Origin: an uncultured Oscillospiraceae bacterium
Lineage (GTDB): Bacteria > Bacillota > Clostridia > Oscillospirales > Oscillospiraceae
Reading direction: 5' to 3'
NCBI GenBank assembly: GCA_934623575.1
Contig: CAKTVL010000008.1
Span: 5,319 to 69,318, forward strand
Length of the DNA: 64,000 nucleotides
The notes under the pieces were generated by a model that saw only the letters and a list, made by a program, of their open reading frames with translations, ran no database searches and had not been told where the DNA came from. The translations under genes were made by a program, and so were the position numbers. Shown piece after piece: positions 1-7,619 of the stretch (its first letter is position 1; the number at the start of each line of letters is the position of its first letter).

Positions 1-1947
1 GTTCATGGCCACAATTTTCTGCTTAAAAACCGCAAAGTTCTGTTCGAGCAAAGTTGCAAGGTTCAGCATATCCATTTCGCTAATGGCCTTTTGAGCAATG
101 TGATGGTCACATGCATTAAAAGCACCTACATCGACAAAACGGCGATATATTCTTATAAGCTCAAAATCAACATATCCGATACCACTCTTTCTGCAAATGG
201 TATACCACTTTTGAAATTGTTCATCTGCATCATAGTCACTGCTACTCAATTTGTTTAATATATCGCGCACTCCTGTCCGGCCAAAAAATGAAACAAAATT
301 CTTAAATGGGCTCTGAAGAGTGCTGTCACAGACAAACTCAACAACATCTTTGTAGATGTCGGGAAATTCAACTGTTATATATTTTTTCAGCAAAGAGAAT
401 GTGGGTGATGCCAGTTCAATCATCCCCATAAGAGCAACAACGCGAGGCGTGGTTAAATATAGGAGATATAGTTTTTTATGGAGATCTGAAGATATGCCTA
501 ACAACTTTTCAGGCAAAAACTCGTTATCACTGATCAATGAAACAAACGAATCAACATTCCCCTCGAGCTGATCATACAGCCGATTCCACTCTTTAATCCT
601 GCGCTGGTTTCTATCCCAAGCACTCTTGCGGATAGCGAGTTCTTCTTTTGTTTCAGTTGTTCGCCCTCTACCACCTTCACTAAAGTGACCTCGAGCAGCG
701 ATCAATTTGTCCGGCATGCATAGATAGCGAACAAATTCATCTGCATCTTTGCCAAAATCCGCTTCAAAGAACGACCTGCTTCCAACCCCTTTGCCCTGTG
801 TAGGAATGAGCATGCATTGTACTGCTCTTAAAAACTTTGCATTCCATTTTGAGCCAACATAGCCACGCTCATGCGCGGACAAGGGAATATACCGCATAGG
901 GAAAGAAAATGCGCTTATTCTTGATCCCTCTGGCAACTCCTTGTTCAGTTTGTCCTTCAAATCGAGGGTAATTCTCATCCTGTTATACAAGTCTGCAGGC
1001 GTATCTGCAGCATACTGATGACCTTTACCGCCAAAGTCTTCGCTATTGTAAAGAACATAGTTAGAAAGTTCAGTTATTCCGTATTTTGCACACAGTCTTA
1101 ATGCCCGCTCATAGGTCTCGCGATCTTCAATATGATCAAATGCAATTCTGGCCGGCCGCAGCGCAATTTCACCTAAGCGTCGTGCCTTTGCCTCGGTTAA
1201 AAACATTGCATCAAGACCCTGGTTAAAGTCAACATATCGGCGAACAGTCTTTCCGGTCTTAGGGTTCACATAGGTAGCGCCCTTGCCAAACCCAGCCGCG
1301 ATAATATCGTCAATGATCTGATTGAATTTGGGAGACCGTAAAACATTATTATCCATCAGGAGTAGATCCTTTTTCGGACCATACTTTGCATCGATTTTTT
1401 TGATTTTTTCCTTTATATCTATGTACGGAATAAATGTGGGCTCCAACGTCTGGACAGCACAAAATCCACACTTGTTTCCGCAGCCCTTCGTTGCACTGAG
1501 GAAGTAAGCGTCTCTAAACGGATATTTGTAGTCAGTCTCATCCAGGATTGAATAATCCGGAACAATCTGATCGATGCATTCATCTCCAGGCAAGTTTAAT
1601 TTACCAGGCTCGTTTAACAGGCCACGAACCGGATTGATTCCTGTCTCTTCGAAGATCTGTTCAGGCAACATTGTCGCAGCAATACCGCCTACTGTGATTT
1701 GGTCAATCGAATCAACAAGTGTTTTTGCATATTCAATGGCCTCAATTGTAGCAGCCCATTCAAAAGTAAAGAGGGATGTCACATATACATGATCCCATTT
1801 GGTATTCGCAAACGCGGGAGGCAACTTACCTTTCGTAAACCGGACATAATCATGCATCTTTTCTCTATGAAATGATGCAATTTTCATGAGGCCAAGCGGC
1901 GGATATTTGTTCTTGTACTTGGGCTCTATTAGCAATATCTTTCTCAT
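1..1947 (-). CDS. Cobalamin-type radical SAM protein, truncated by the window edge
   Basis: The frame is open from an ATG at 1947 to the left edge, so at least 649 residues are present and the C-terminus is missing. The N-terminus (ILLIEPK, then PPLGLMKIA) is typical of the B12-binding-like Rossmann domain of cobalamin-type radical SAM enzymes. Residues 148-163 end in a Cys-x3-Cys-x2-Cys motif (C156, C160, C163) that would hold the 4Fe-4S cluster. Such enzymes cleave S-adenosylmethionine to start radical chemistry such as methylation or ring rearrangement; the substrate here cannot be read from sequence. It is the last visible gene of the minus-strand operon with two ParB-like proteins, a nuclease and a SNF2 helicase, starting 24 bases after the preceding stop. 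A nucleic-acid or nucleotide substrate is inferred from this context only. Confidence 0.8.
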   Translation of the reverse strand, partial: MRKILLIEPKYKNKYPPLGLMKIASFHREKMHDYVRFTKGKLPPAFANTKWDHVYVTSLFTFEWAATIEAIEYAKTLVDSIDQITVGGIAATMLPEQIFEETGINPVRGLLNEPGKLNLPGDECIDQIVPDYSILDETDYKYPFRDAYFLSATKGCGNKCGFCAVQTLEPTFIPYIDIKEKIKKIDAKYGPKKDLLLMDNNVLRSPKFNQIIDDIIAAGFGKGATYVNPKTGKTVRRYVDFNQGLDAMFLTEAKARRLGEIALRPARIAFDHIEDRETYERALRLCAKYGITELSNYVLYNSEDFGGKGHQYAADTPADLYNRMRITLDLKDKLNKELPEGSRISAFSFPMRYIPLSAHERGYVGSKWNAKFLRAVQCMLIPTQGKGVGSRSFFEADFGKDADEFVRYLCMPDKLIAARGHFSEGGRGRTTETKEELAIRKSAWDRNQRRIKEWNRLYDQLEGNVDSFVSLISDNEFLPEKLLGISSDLHKKLYLLYLTTPRVVALMGMIELASPTFSLLKKYITVEFPDIYKDVVEFVCDSTLQSPFKNFVSFFGRTGVRDILNKLSSSDYDADEQFQKWYTICRKSGIGYVDFELIRIYRRFVDVGAFNACDHHIAQKAISEMDMLNLATLLEQNFAVFKQKIVAMN

Positions 1948-1971
1948 ATCAGTTATACCCTTCGTGGGGAT

Positions 1972-2964
1972 TTATTTTCCCATGTCTTGAATGAGCTTAT
2001 TAACAGTCTTTTGGATTTTCTTCAACTCAAAACCAACAGATTTATTCGTGGTAGCTTCCAGCAACAATGCTTTCTGGAAATCGTCATCGTCAATCAAGTC
2101 ATGAAACTTCTTTATCCGCTGATATCCATTGCTTGCTTTTCCAGTCGCCTTAAATTTTTCATGCCCGTCATAAATGGACGTATTGCCCTGGATGATATCC
2201 TGCATAATTTTGGTGGCTGTTTTGTCTTTAGCCTTCGCGATCTCGCCCAGAACTGTTCGCACATCCATAGCTTGTTTGATCTGCTCTGTTTTGACCTGCG
2301 CCACGAAGGTATCATCCATTTGGGGATGAGTCTCACGGTATTTATTAATTCCTCTATTTTTTAAGTACTCCTCGTAGTAACTCCAGCGATCCGGGCGCAA
2401 ATCATCGTGCTCCAGCATGAAAGAGTATACTTTTAAGTACGCCAGCACTTTACTTTCTGTTAGGCCAACGTTTTTAGCAAGAATATCTGTGGCAATACCT
2501 GTTGACTCCTTCTGCCGATACAGATAGGCGGCTTGTTCAAAGACGCTCCAATCCTTGCGACCAACCAAATGATACTGACCTAAAAGGGTAAAAATATCCC
2601 CATCCGTAATCTCTTCTGGCAAAATACATGCTCGGACTTTTTGCCATTTAACAGGATCTTTGGCAGCCAATAACCTATAAGCCGCCAAACGGCTGTTCCC
2701 TTCAAGAACAATGTACTCATCATTGCGTTTTACAACCATTAACGGATCAATTAAGCCGCCATTCTGTTCAATGGACAGACGGAGCTGCTTGACATGATCC
2801 ATCGAAGTCATTTTTTCTTCGATGATCTCCTGGGTAGGGGTCGATCCATCAGCACGAAGAGCAGAATAAACACGAGGATTCTCTTCATAGAACAGCAACT
2901 CACACTGGTTTAACTGAACCTCACTAACCTCGTATTCTTTCTTCCCAATGGTTATCTTACTCAT
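1972..2964 (-). CDS. ParB-like domain protein (second of two in the operon)
   Basis: A 330-residue protein. The N-terminal third has the ParB/sulfiredoxin-type core: NPRVYSAL, then GGLIDPLMVV, then VLEGNSRLAAYR, matching the box that binds CTP or ATP in ParB relatives. The rest is helical and resembles the DNA-binding half of Spo0J/RepB-like proteins. The start is the ATG inside the 3' end of the SNF2 gene (8-base overlap), so the two are probably translationally coupled. The upstream ParB-like protein at 4857-5849 is also 330 residues long, suggesting duplication and specialisation. ParB-fold proteins outside chromosome partition occur in DNA-modification clusters as nucleotide-dependent enzymes or clamps. 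Whether this one is a nuclease, an ATPase or a loader is not visible. Confidence 0.8.
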   Translation of the reverse strand: MSKITIGKKEYEVSEVQLNQCELLFYEENPRVYSALRADGSTPTQEIIEEKMTSMDHVKQLRLSIEQNGGLIDPLMVVKRNDEYIVLEGNSRLAAYRLLAAKDPVKWQKVRACILPEEITDGDIFTLLGQYHLVGRKDWSVFEQAAYLYRQKESTGIATDILAKNVGLTESKVLAYLKVYSFMLEHDDLRPDRWSYYEEYLKNRGINKYRETHPQMDDTFVAQVKTEQIKQAMDVRTVLGEIAKAKDKTATKIMQDIIQGNTSIYDGHEKFKATGKASNGYQRIKKFHDLIDDDDFQKALLLEATTNKSVGFELKKIQKTVNKLIQDMGK

Positions 2965-4447
2965 AATCAAACTCCTCCTGTTCGGGGAACAGTATTGCAT
3001 TAATTAAATCACCGAAGCTATAATCAGCAATTTTCCTATATTTGCTAAGCGAGATATCTCCTTGAGCCAAAAATGCTGCATTTTGTTTTGCTTTCAGCAG
3101 AATATCAACCCATTCATCTATGCTGTCATTCACAATTATGTTGTGAACATAGCATGTCTTCTTCTGGGAAATTCGATGGATTCTATCTTGCGCTTGCAGA
3201 TAATCATCGAGGCTAAATCCTCTATCATAAAAAATTACATGGTTTGCCATTGTCAAAGTTAGCCCTTCTTTAGCTGAAGCAGGTGTAGCAAACAAAATGC
3301 GGTAATCATCTGTGTAAAAACGCTCCACAGAACGATTTCGATCTGCCATATTCATCCCGCCATGTATCTTTACACTGCCAAGCTCAGAATACTTTTTACA
3401 GAAATCGTTGACATTTTCGATAAAATTTGACCAAACAATACATTTTTCGCCATTTGTAAGGATCTCTTGAATAAGACGATCTAAGACAGCTTCTTTCGCA
3501 GATTCTCCAGAAAATGAATCGTCAACCAGTCGCGGGTTTGATGTGACCTGCACAAGCCGCAAAAGTCGCTTTACGATAGCAGACGAATCGTCCTCAACAA
3601 GTTCACCGTCTTTTACAACTTCAATCTTTAATTCCTCACGAACTCTATCGTACAAAGTTTTCTGTTCCGGGGCAAAGTCTACAGTTTCTCTAATATACAC
3701 TTTGTCCGGCAACTCAACAACTCCACTATTCTTGGTTTCGCGCACGGAGAAGTCCTTTATTCTGGCATGAATGCCAGAGACAACACCTTCAAAATTGCTC
3801 TGCGAGCCTTCGTCGCGAGATAGTTTATTTGACAGGTCTGTTTCCTTTCGGAATGAATTGAAATCTGTGCCAAGACTCTTTCCTTGATCTAAAAAGAAGA
3901 TTTGTGCCCAAATGTCATATGGGCGGTTTGCGACAGGAGTCCCCGTCATGATAACACGCTTTTTGAAGTGCGGTGATAATTCAAAGAATGCTTTTGTAAG
4001 TTTAGCGTTCGGATTTTTTAGTTTTGCGGATTCGTCAATGATAATAGCGACATTCCGAGTTTCTAAAAATAACTTAACCTGTTCAATCTCCGATACAAGA
4101 ACCTCAAAGTTTGTAACTACAACGCGTGCAGGGCCAGTAAAGACATAAAAGTTACCTTGTTTGTTCGTATCCAAAACAGCCGGCTTAATAGCCGTATGAT
4201 TCTTAAATTCTCTGATCCAATTCTGAACAAGTTGTTTTTTTGTAACAACCAGAACCGTATCTATAGAGGTTTCGGTTAGCCAATACAGCAGAAGATCGAT
4301 TGCGATTTTTGTTTTGCCAAGGCCTTGCTCATGAAAAATTGCAGCATACTCTAAATCCTTAATTGCTTCAAATGCCTCTTTTTGGTACTGGAAGGCATCG
4401 TATTTCGCAATGAAACTCGGTTCTTTTATTAGATGGATTCGCTTCAT
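2957..4447 (-). CDS. SNF2-family (SF2) DNA helicase/translocase
   Basis: A 496-residue protein with a complete SNF2-type motor. Walker A is EQGLGKT at about residues 40-46. The DEAH-equivalent box is DESAKLKNP at about 138, motif III is MTGTP at 167-171, and motif VI is QAQDRIHRISQ near the C-terminus. There is no obvious fused nuclease or methyltransferase, so it is a bare double-strand DNA translocase. It overlaps the upstream PD-(D/E)XK gene by 4 bases and the downstream ParB-like gene by 8, which implies co-translation and probably a complex. Bare SNF2 motors of this size are typical of defence and DNA-modification clusters such as DISARM or the deazaguanine (dpd) clusters. That comparison is context, not proof of function. 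Confidence 0.88.
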   Translation of the reverse strand: MKRIHLIKEPSFIAKYDAFQYQKEAFEAIKDLEYAAIFHEQGLGKTKIAIDLLLYWLTETSIDTVLVVTKKQLVQNWIREFKNHTAIKPAVLDTNKQGNFYVFTGPARVVVTNFEVLVSEIEQVKLFLETRNVAIIIDESAKLKNPNAKLTKAFFELSPHFKKRVIMTGTPVANRPYDIWAQIFFLDQGKSLGTDFNSFRKETDLSNKLSRDEGSQSNFEGVVSGIHARIKDFSVRETKNSGVVELPDKVYIRETVDFAPEQKTLYDRVREELKIEVVKDGELVEDDSSAIVKRLLRLVQVTSNPRLVDDSFSGESAKEAVLDRLIQEILTNGEKCIVWSNFIENVNDFCKKYSELGSVKIHGGMNMADRNRSVERFYTDDYRILFATPASAKEGLTLTMANHVIFYDRGFSLDDYLQAQDRIHRISQKKTCYVHNIIVNDSIDEWVDILLKAKQNAAFLAQGDISLSKYRKIADYSFGDLINAILFPEQEEFDYE

Positions 4448-4851
4448 ATTGCTCCTCCAATCCCGTCGATGATCCGTACCTCATATATTCCTGGATACTT
4501 CTGTTGAAGATTTCTAAGAATATTATGAATGGTGGCGTGCTCTGTCCACGGAACCGCAGCTAAAAACATAGCCTTTCCTCGGAAGAGAGAGCACTTTTTA
4601 AGGTACGATTCATACTGCAATTTACTATGTACACGGGCGACATCATCACTGGTTTTCGCCTCGCCGATAATCAAACTATGCTGATATTGATAATACACAT
4701 CAGGGCGATATCCCTCTTCCATAAGAGGAGAAAGTGCGTAGCCGTCTGCTGCATCTGACATGATAAAACACCTATTTGTTTCGCCAACTATACTGACGAC
4801 TTCGTCGATTATTAAATTGACCAGTTGCAAATGCTGCGCAGACTCGCCCAT
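4444..4851 (-). CDS. Small PD-(D/E)XK endonuclease-like protein
   Basis: A 135-residue protein with a recognisable PD-(D/E)XK active site. D51 lies in RPDVYY, E64 and K66 lie in GEAK, and Q79 lies in HSKLQYESY; D-x12-ExK with a downstream Gln is the arrangement seen in VRR-NUC and Holliday-junction-resolvase-like nucleases. No other domain fits in this length. It sits between the first ParB-like protein (5-base gap) and the SNF2 helicase (4-base overlap), so it is probably the nuclease of the complex, driven or targeted by the helicase. The family-level assignment comes from motif spacing alone. A catalytically dead structural role cannot be ruled out, although all four key residues are present. 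Confidence 0.72.
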   Translation of the reverse strand: MGESAQHLQLVNLIIDEVVSIVGETNRCFIMSDAADGYALSPLMEEGYRPDVYYQYQHSLIIGEAKTSDDVARVHSKLQYESYLKKCSLFRGKAMFLAAVPWTEHATIHNILRNLQQKYPGIYEVRIIDGIGGAI

Positions 4852-4856
4852 AGTGA

Positions 4857-5849
4857 TTACTCTCCCTTAACTTCACCCAGCACAAAGTTCAATTCTTCAA
4901 ATACGCGCTCTAAACTCTCTAATTTTTCTGAATACTCAGAATCATCGCGAAGATGTTCAACTTCTCTCAATTCAATTTTCGCCATTCGCTTGGTCAGTTC
5001 CTGTGCAAGCAGTTCATAGGGAACATCTTTCAATTTGTCCGTTGTAATCTCTTCAACAGCCAGTATTTTTTTAGCTTCTCTACTGTTTTCTTTCAAGAAA
5101 ACTTCCAAAGCATTTTTGCTTTTCAGGATCTCCGGTAGACGTCTAACATCTTGCAAAACAGAAAACCGGTCATCGATCATCCATTGAGAAAAATCAGTTT
5201 TGCTAAAGCCACGCATTGTAAGAGCATCGATAACATTCTTTCGCTGTAGCTCTACAAAACCATGGAAATTCCGATGGTCGAACTGCGTATCGTCGTCACA
5301 CAATGGCCGGTAATAGGTTTCCATGTCGTTGTATGCAGCAATCATATTTCGAATCTCAGATGCTTTTGAGGTGCCACCGCAAAAGGAAATTAACGTCGCC
5401 ATTGGCATATGCTCAACATTTGCGAGATGATGTAAATATAATGCCTTGGAATACGGATCCCACTCTCTTGGGCCAATAAGATGTGCCTGCAAACGAATCG
5501 CATGCATACGATCATCGTCTAAATCTTCGTAAACGATCGCACGAATCTTTGTCCAGTCACCAGGAACTCCATTTTTTATAAAGTCTTTATAAATTTGCAG
5601 TCTCGTGTTTCCCTCAACTACCACATAGCTCCCATCCACACGCCTGTTTACAACGATAGGATGAATGATTCCACCATTCTCCCTAATGGACTCTCGAAGA
5701 CTGGCGCACGCTTCGGATGTCGATCCCAGTAGTAGTGCCATTGTTTCACTTGTGATATTCTCGCCATAGTACGCAACGCCACGAGCAATGCGAGGGTTGC
5801 TCTTATCCAGTTCAATTGTTTCAACGGGAAGTTCAATATAATTATTCAT
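4857..5849 (-). CDS. ParB-like domain protein (first of two in the operon)
   Basis: A 330-residue protein with an N-terminal ParB-type core: NPRIARG, GGIIHPIVV and VVVEGNTRLQ. A helical C-terminal half follows, ending in an acidic coiled-coil-like tail. Two adjacent ATG codons at 5852 and 5849 both lie inside the 3' end of the upstream XRE regulator. The second is preferred because GAGGG is better spaced from it. The protein aligns in plan and length with the ParB-like protein at 1972-2964, with the GG(I/L)I(H/D)P and EGN(T/S)RL boxes conserved. Paired ParB-like paralogues flanking a nuclease and a SNF2 motor are not a standard partition locus, as there is no ParA ATPase in view. A role in DNA modification or sensing is inferred. 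Confidence 0.8.
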   Translation of the reverse strand: MNNYIELPVETIELDKSNPRIARGVAYYGENITSETMALLLGSTSEACASLRESIRENGGIIHPIVVNRRVDGSYVVVEGNTRLQIYKDFIKNGVPGDWTKIRAIVYEDLDDDRMHAIRLQAHLIGPREWDPYSKALYLHHLANVEHMPMATLISFCGGTSKASEIRNMIAAYNDMETYYRPLCDDDTQFDHRNFHGFVELQRKNVIDALTMRGFSKTDFSQWMIDDRFSVLQDVRRLPEILKSKNALEVFLKENSREAKKILAVEEITTDKLKDVPYELLAQELTKRMAKIELREVEHLRDDSEYSEKLESLERVFEELNFVLGEVKGE

Positions 5850-6081
5850 CATCGCCCTCATGTCCCTTCGTGTTGTTTTCGTCCGGCACGATCTCCATAA
5901 TATCCTCAACCCTACAATCCAGTGCCGCACAAATCTTCATGAGTATCTCTGTGGTAACATGTCCGTTCCGCCCCATTTTGGTGACGGATGCAGGGCTGAT
6001 ACCTGCCTTTTCACACAGGTCTTTTTTCTTCATGTCCTTATCGATAAGCAACTTCCAGAGTTTTTTATAACTCACAGACAT
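5842..6081 (-). CDS. XRE (Cro/CI-type) transcriptional regulator
   Basis: A 79-residue HTH protein. The N-terminal KLWKLLIDK leads into a Cro/CI helix-turn-helix around ISPASVTKMGRN, followed by TEILMKICAALDC, and it ends in an acidic tail. GGAGGAGA lies just upstream of the ATG. It is the first gene of the ParB-SNF2-radical SAM operon and overlaps the next gene. Close relatives head the type I restriction operon (24900-25115) and, in chimeric form, the operon at 33.7-44.8 kb (44483-44761). It is probably an autorepressor of the operon. A conditional-terminator-like leader also lies between its promoter and its start. Confidence 0.85.
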   Translation of the reverse strand: MSVSYKKLWKLLIDKDMKKKDLCEKAGISPASVTKMGRNGHVTTEILMKICAALDCRVEDIMEIVPDENNTKGHEGDDE

Positions 6082-6112
6082 AAACTATCTCCTCCGTACC
6101 AATATACAAAAA

Positions 6113-6163
6113 ATGCTCTGCCGCTTGGCAGAGCATCCGGTCTATTGCAGCCATACTGCCAAG
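6113..6163 (-). promoter_or_regulatory. Leader terminator with competing antiterminator pairing
   Basis: On the minus strand a perfect 10-bp stem with a 4-base loop (6113-6136) is followed by a run of T (A-run at 6107-6112 on the plus strand), an intrinsic terminator placed before the XRE start codon. Upstream in the transcript CTTGGCAG (6156-6163 as CTGCCAAG on the plus strand) can pair perfectly over 8 bases with part of the terminator stem (6124-6131). The two structures exclude each other. This is the layout of an attenuator or riboswitch-like switch, or a short RNA of about 75 bases ending at the terminator. Confidence 0.55.
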
Positions 6164-6195
6164 GCCTATTCCAACACATGACAGCGTTGTTTTTA

Positions 6196-6224
6196 ATGAT
6201 AACACATTCAGGCAGAGAAAGCAA
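6196..6224 (-). promoter_or_regulatory. Promoter of the ParB-SNF2-radical SAM operon
   Basis: On the minus strand TTGCTT (6219-6224) and TATCAT (6196-6201) are separated by 17 bases, a good sigma-A promoter. The predicted start near 6189 gives a leader of about 110 bases containing the terminator/antiterminator pair. Confidence 0.6.
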
Positions 6225-6359
6225 GAAAATGATAAATCCGCACGAATTTTGACTCTATTAGATTTCTTTTCGAGCCGCAGAAGAAAACAGTTGAACCTCC
6301 GGGCAGTCAGAGCTACAATGCCAATACCTCATCGCGAGAGCAAACTGATTGGAGGTCAG

Positions 6360-6839
6360 ATGATGAATTATGAAGCAAATCCGTGTCAGGACTACGAATC
6401 GATCACCATTGATGAGCTGAAGAATCAAGCTAACAGTCTACTGAATCTGGTAACGGAAGATCAGCGTCCACTGTGCGTATGTATGAATAACGGCAAGGAG
6501 TTTCTGCTGTTCCCTCAGGACCTGCTCGCACCGATCTGTGACTCTGACTTTCGCTTGATCCTGCTGTCGGCAATGCGGTATGCGATGGGCAGGAATACTT
6601 ATATGCCTGTGGTGGTTTCCGATTATATCAAGCGTCACATTCGGTTTCTGGACGATAAGTTTCTTGCGTTGGCTGCCGATGATATTCGGCGGCACCTCGA
6701 AGACTACGCAGAGCATGAGCCGAACCCGAATCTTTGGCAAGGCCTTTTTGATGCACTCGAAGCAGAGCAGAAATCGCGTGCCACTCGTCAGGCAAGGAAG
6801 ATTCGGTCTTGTCCGCCCTGCGGAAAGTCCTCGCTTTGA
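6360..6839 (+). CDS. Hypothetical protein near the element end
   Basis: A 159-residue soluble protein that I do not recognise. The start is set by GGAGGT seven bases before the tandem ATG-ATG at 6360-6365; an in-frame ATG 111 bases upstream lacks a ribosome site. The sequence is acidic in the middle (helical DDKFLALAADDIRRHLEDY) and ends in a basic, Cys-containing tail (RSCPPCGKSSL). It is transcribed away from the ParB-SNF2 operon and lies between that operon and the tRNA-Pro fragment. It may therefore be an accessory gene of the integrated element. No function is proposed. Confidence 0.5.
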   Translation: MMNYEANPCQDYESITIDELKNQANSLLNLVTEDQRPLCVCMNNGKEFLLFPQDLLAPICDSDFRLILLSAMRYAMGRNTYMPVVVSDYIKRHIRFLDDKFLALAADDIRRHLEDYAEHEPNPNLWQGLFDALEAEQKSRATRQARKIRSCPPCGKSSL

Positions 6840-6911
6840 GTGCCAATCGAAAAATATTCACGATAAAATTATGATGAAAGTCAACAGCGTTTTCCTCGCA
6901 GGGCGCAGATA

Positions 6912-6967
6912 CTTTCCCTTACTTCTGGTACGCTTTCCCTTAAAACGCAGTTCGGATTAAGGGAAAG
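6912..6967. repeat. CTTTCCCTTA repeats, candidate integrase arm sites
   Basis: CTTTCCCTTA occurs at 6912-6921 and again 21 bases (two helical turns) later at 6933-6942. An inverted copy TTAAGGGAAAG lies at 6957-6967 and forms an 11-bp inverted repeat with the second copy. They lie about 330 bases left of the tRNA-Pro fragment, where arm-type integrase or Xis sites would be expected. The assignment is positional only. Confidence 0.4.
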
Positions 6968-6970
6968 TCC

Positions 6971-7001
6971 CTATTCTTTGTCTATAGCGATGCAAATTCT
7001 G
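6971..7001. repeat. Dispersed TTATTCTTTG...GCGGCGCAG motif, copy A (diverged)
   Basis: This is the most diverged of five copies of a roughly 32-base motif ending near GCGGCGCAGTTTCTGAG. It lies about 290 bases left of the first tRNA-Pro fragment, much as copy D lies about 240 bases left of the second. Confidence 0.35.
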
Positions 7002-7107
7002 CGCCGCCTATCCCTACATAAAGAACTTGCTTAACCTCTCCAGCAGAGGTACAATGCGACAGACTGGAGAGGCAAATCATCCGTCCGCAGCGCTCCGACA
7101 AACTATG

Positions 7108-7157
7108 AAAAACCGCTTTCTGTCCCCTGTCACGAGGGTGTTCAGAAAGCGGTTTTT
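7108..7157. terminator. Perfect 15-bp inverted repeat near the element end
   Basis: AAAAACCGCTTTCTG (7108-7122) and its complement at 7143-7157 form a perfect 15-bp stem with a 20-base loop. A-tracts and T-tracts at the ends allow termination on both strands. The rest of 6840-7289 has a second inverted repeat (7035-7043 with 7064-7072) and no convincing gene. Confidence 0.5.
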
Positions 7158-7289
7158 GACCACATGTTTGACTACAGGCAGCCGTGGAGTGTGCGGAAAC
7201 AGTGGAGTCAAGAGTTGCGAAGAGCATCCATAATAAAGCAAAAGCGGCTATAAATCGTCGGAAAAAGTAGAAAAATTTTTATTCAAAAG

Positions 7290-7334
7290 TTTGGGAGCAG
7301 GATGCCGCAGGTTCGAATCCTGTCACTCGGACCA
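7290..7334 (+). other. 3' half of a tRNA-Pro(TGG) gene, probable attachment site
   Basis: The sequence runs from an anticodon loop TTTGGGA (anticodon TGG) through a 3' anticodon stem, variable loop, T-arm (GCAGG TTCGAAT CCTGT), acceptor strand CACTCGG, discriminator A and encoded CCA. The 5' half of the tRNA is absent. A 3' tRNA fragment is the classic trace of integrase-mediated insertion. With the tRNA reading rightward, the inserted element lies to the left and the intact tRNA-Pro should be outside the window. A normal tRNA terminator follows at once. Confidence 0.75.
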
Positions 7335-7341
7335 CCTTTCC

Positions 7342-7373
7342 CAGAAAAACCGCCTTTTTAGGCGGTTTTTCTG
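7342..7373 (+). terminator. Terminator after the tRNA-Pro fragment
   Basis: CAGAAAAACCGCC (7342-7354) pairs with GGCGGTTTTTCTG (7361-7373) across TTTTTA. It lies 8 bases beyond the encoded CCA, as expected for the original tRNA transcript. Confidence 0.7.
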
Positions 7374-7542
7374 CGTTATAAGTTCGATTTTTGAAGTGCG
7401 CTTGACCACATGCTAATTGTGGTCAGAGCGGTAAAATGGCGGCTTTATCCTTGGAACGGAAGAATGCAGAAAAACGCAAAATCCCTAACGCATCCCTAAC
7501 GGGAGTATTTTCAACATTTTTGTACGCAGGTGTGACAATATC

Positions 7543-7571
7543 TTGAATTTTTCGGCGTTATGCACTATAAT
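7543..7571 (+). promoter_or_regulatory. Promoter of the Lamassu-like pair
   Basis: TTGAAT (7543-7548) and TATAAT (7566-7571) are separated by 17 bases. The promoter overlaps the first ATG of the reading frame at 7560, so translation must begin downstream of it. A 9-bp hairpin followed by TTTTAT (7605-7632) lies in the leader and could attenuate transcription. Confidence 0.6.
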
Positions 7572-7619
7572 ATTTCTACGGTAGGCCTTTGCGCCGCCAA
7601 GGTAGCCGTACGGAATACC

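Noticed and set aside
6249..6359. N-terminal extension of the hypothetical protein at 6360
   Set aside because: No ribosome site at 6249, while GGAGGT is correctly placed before 6360.
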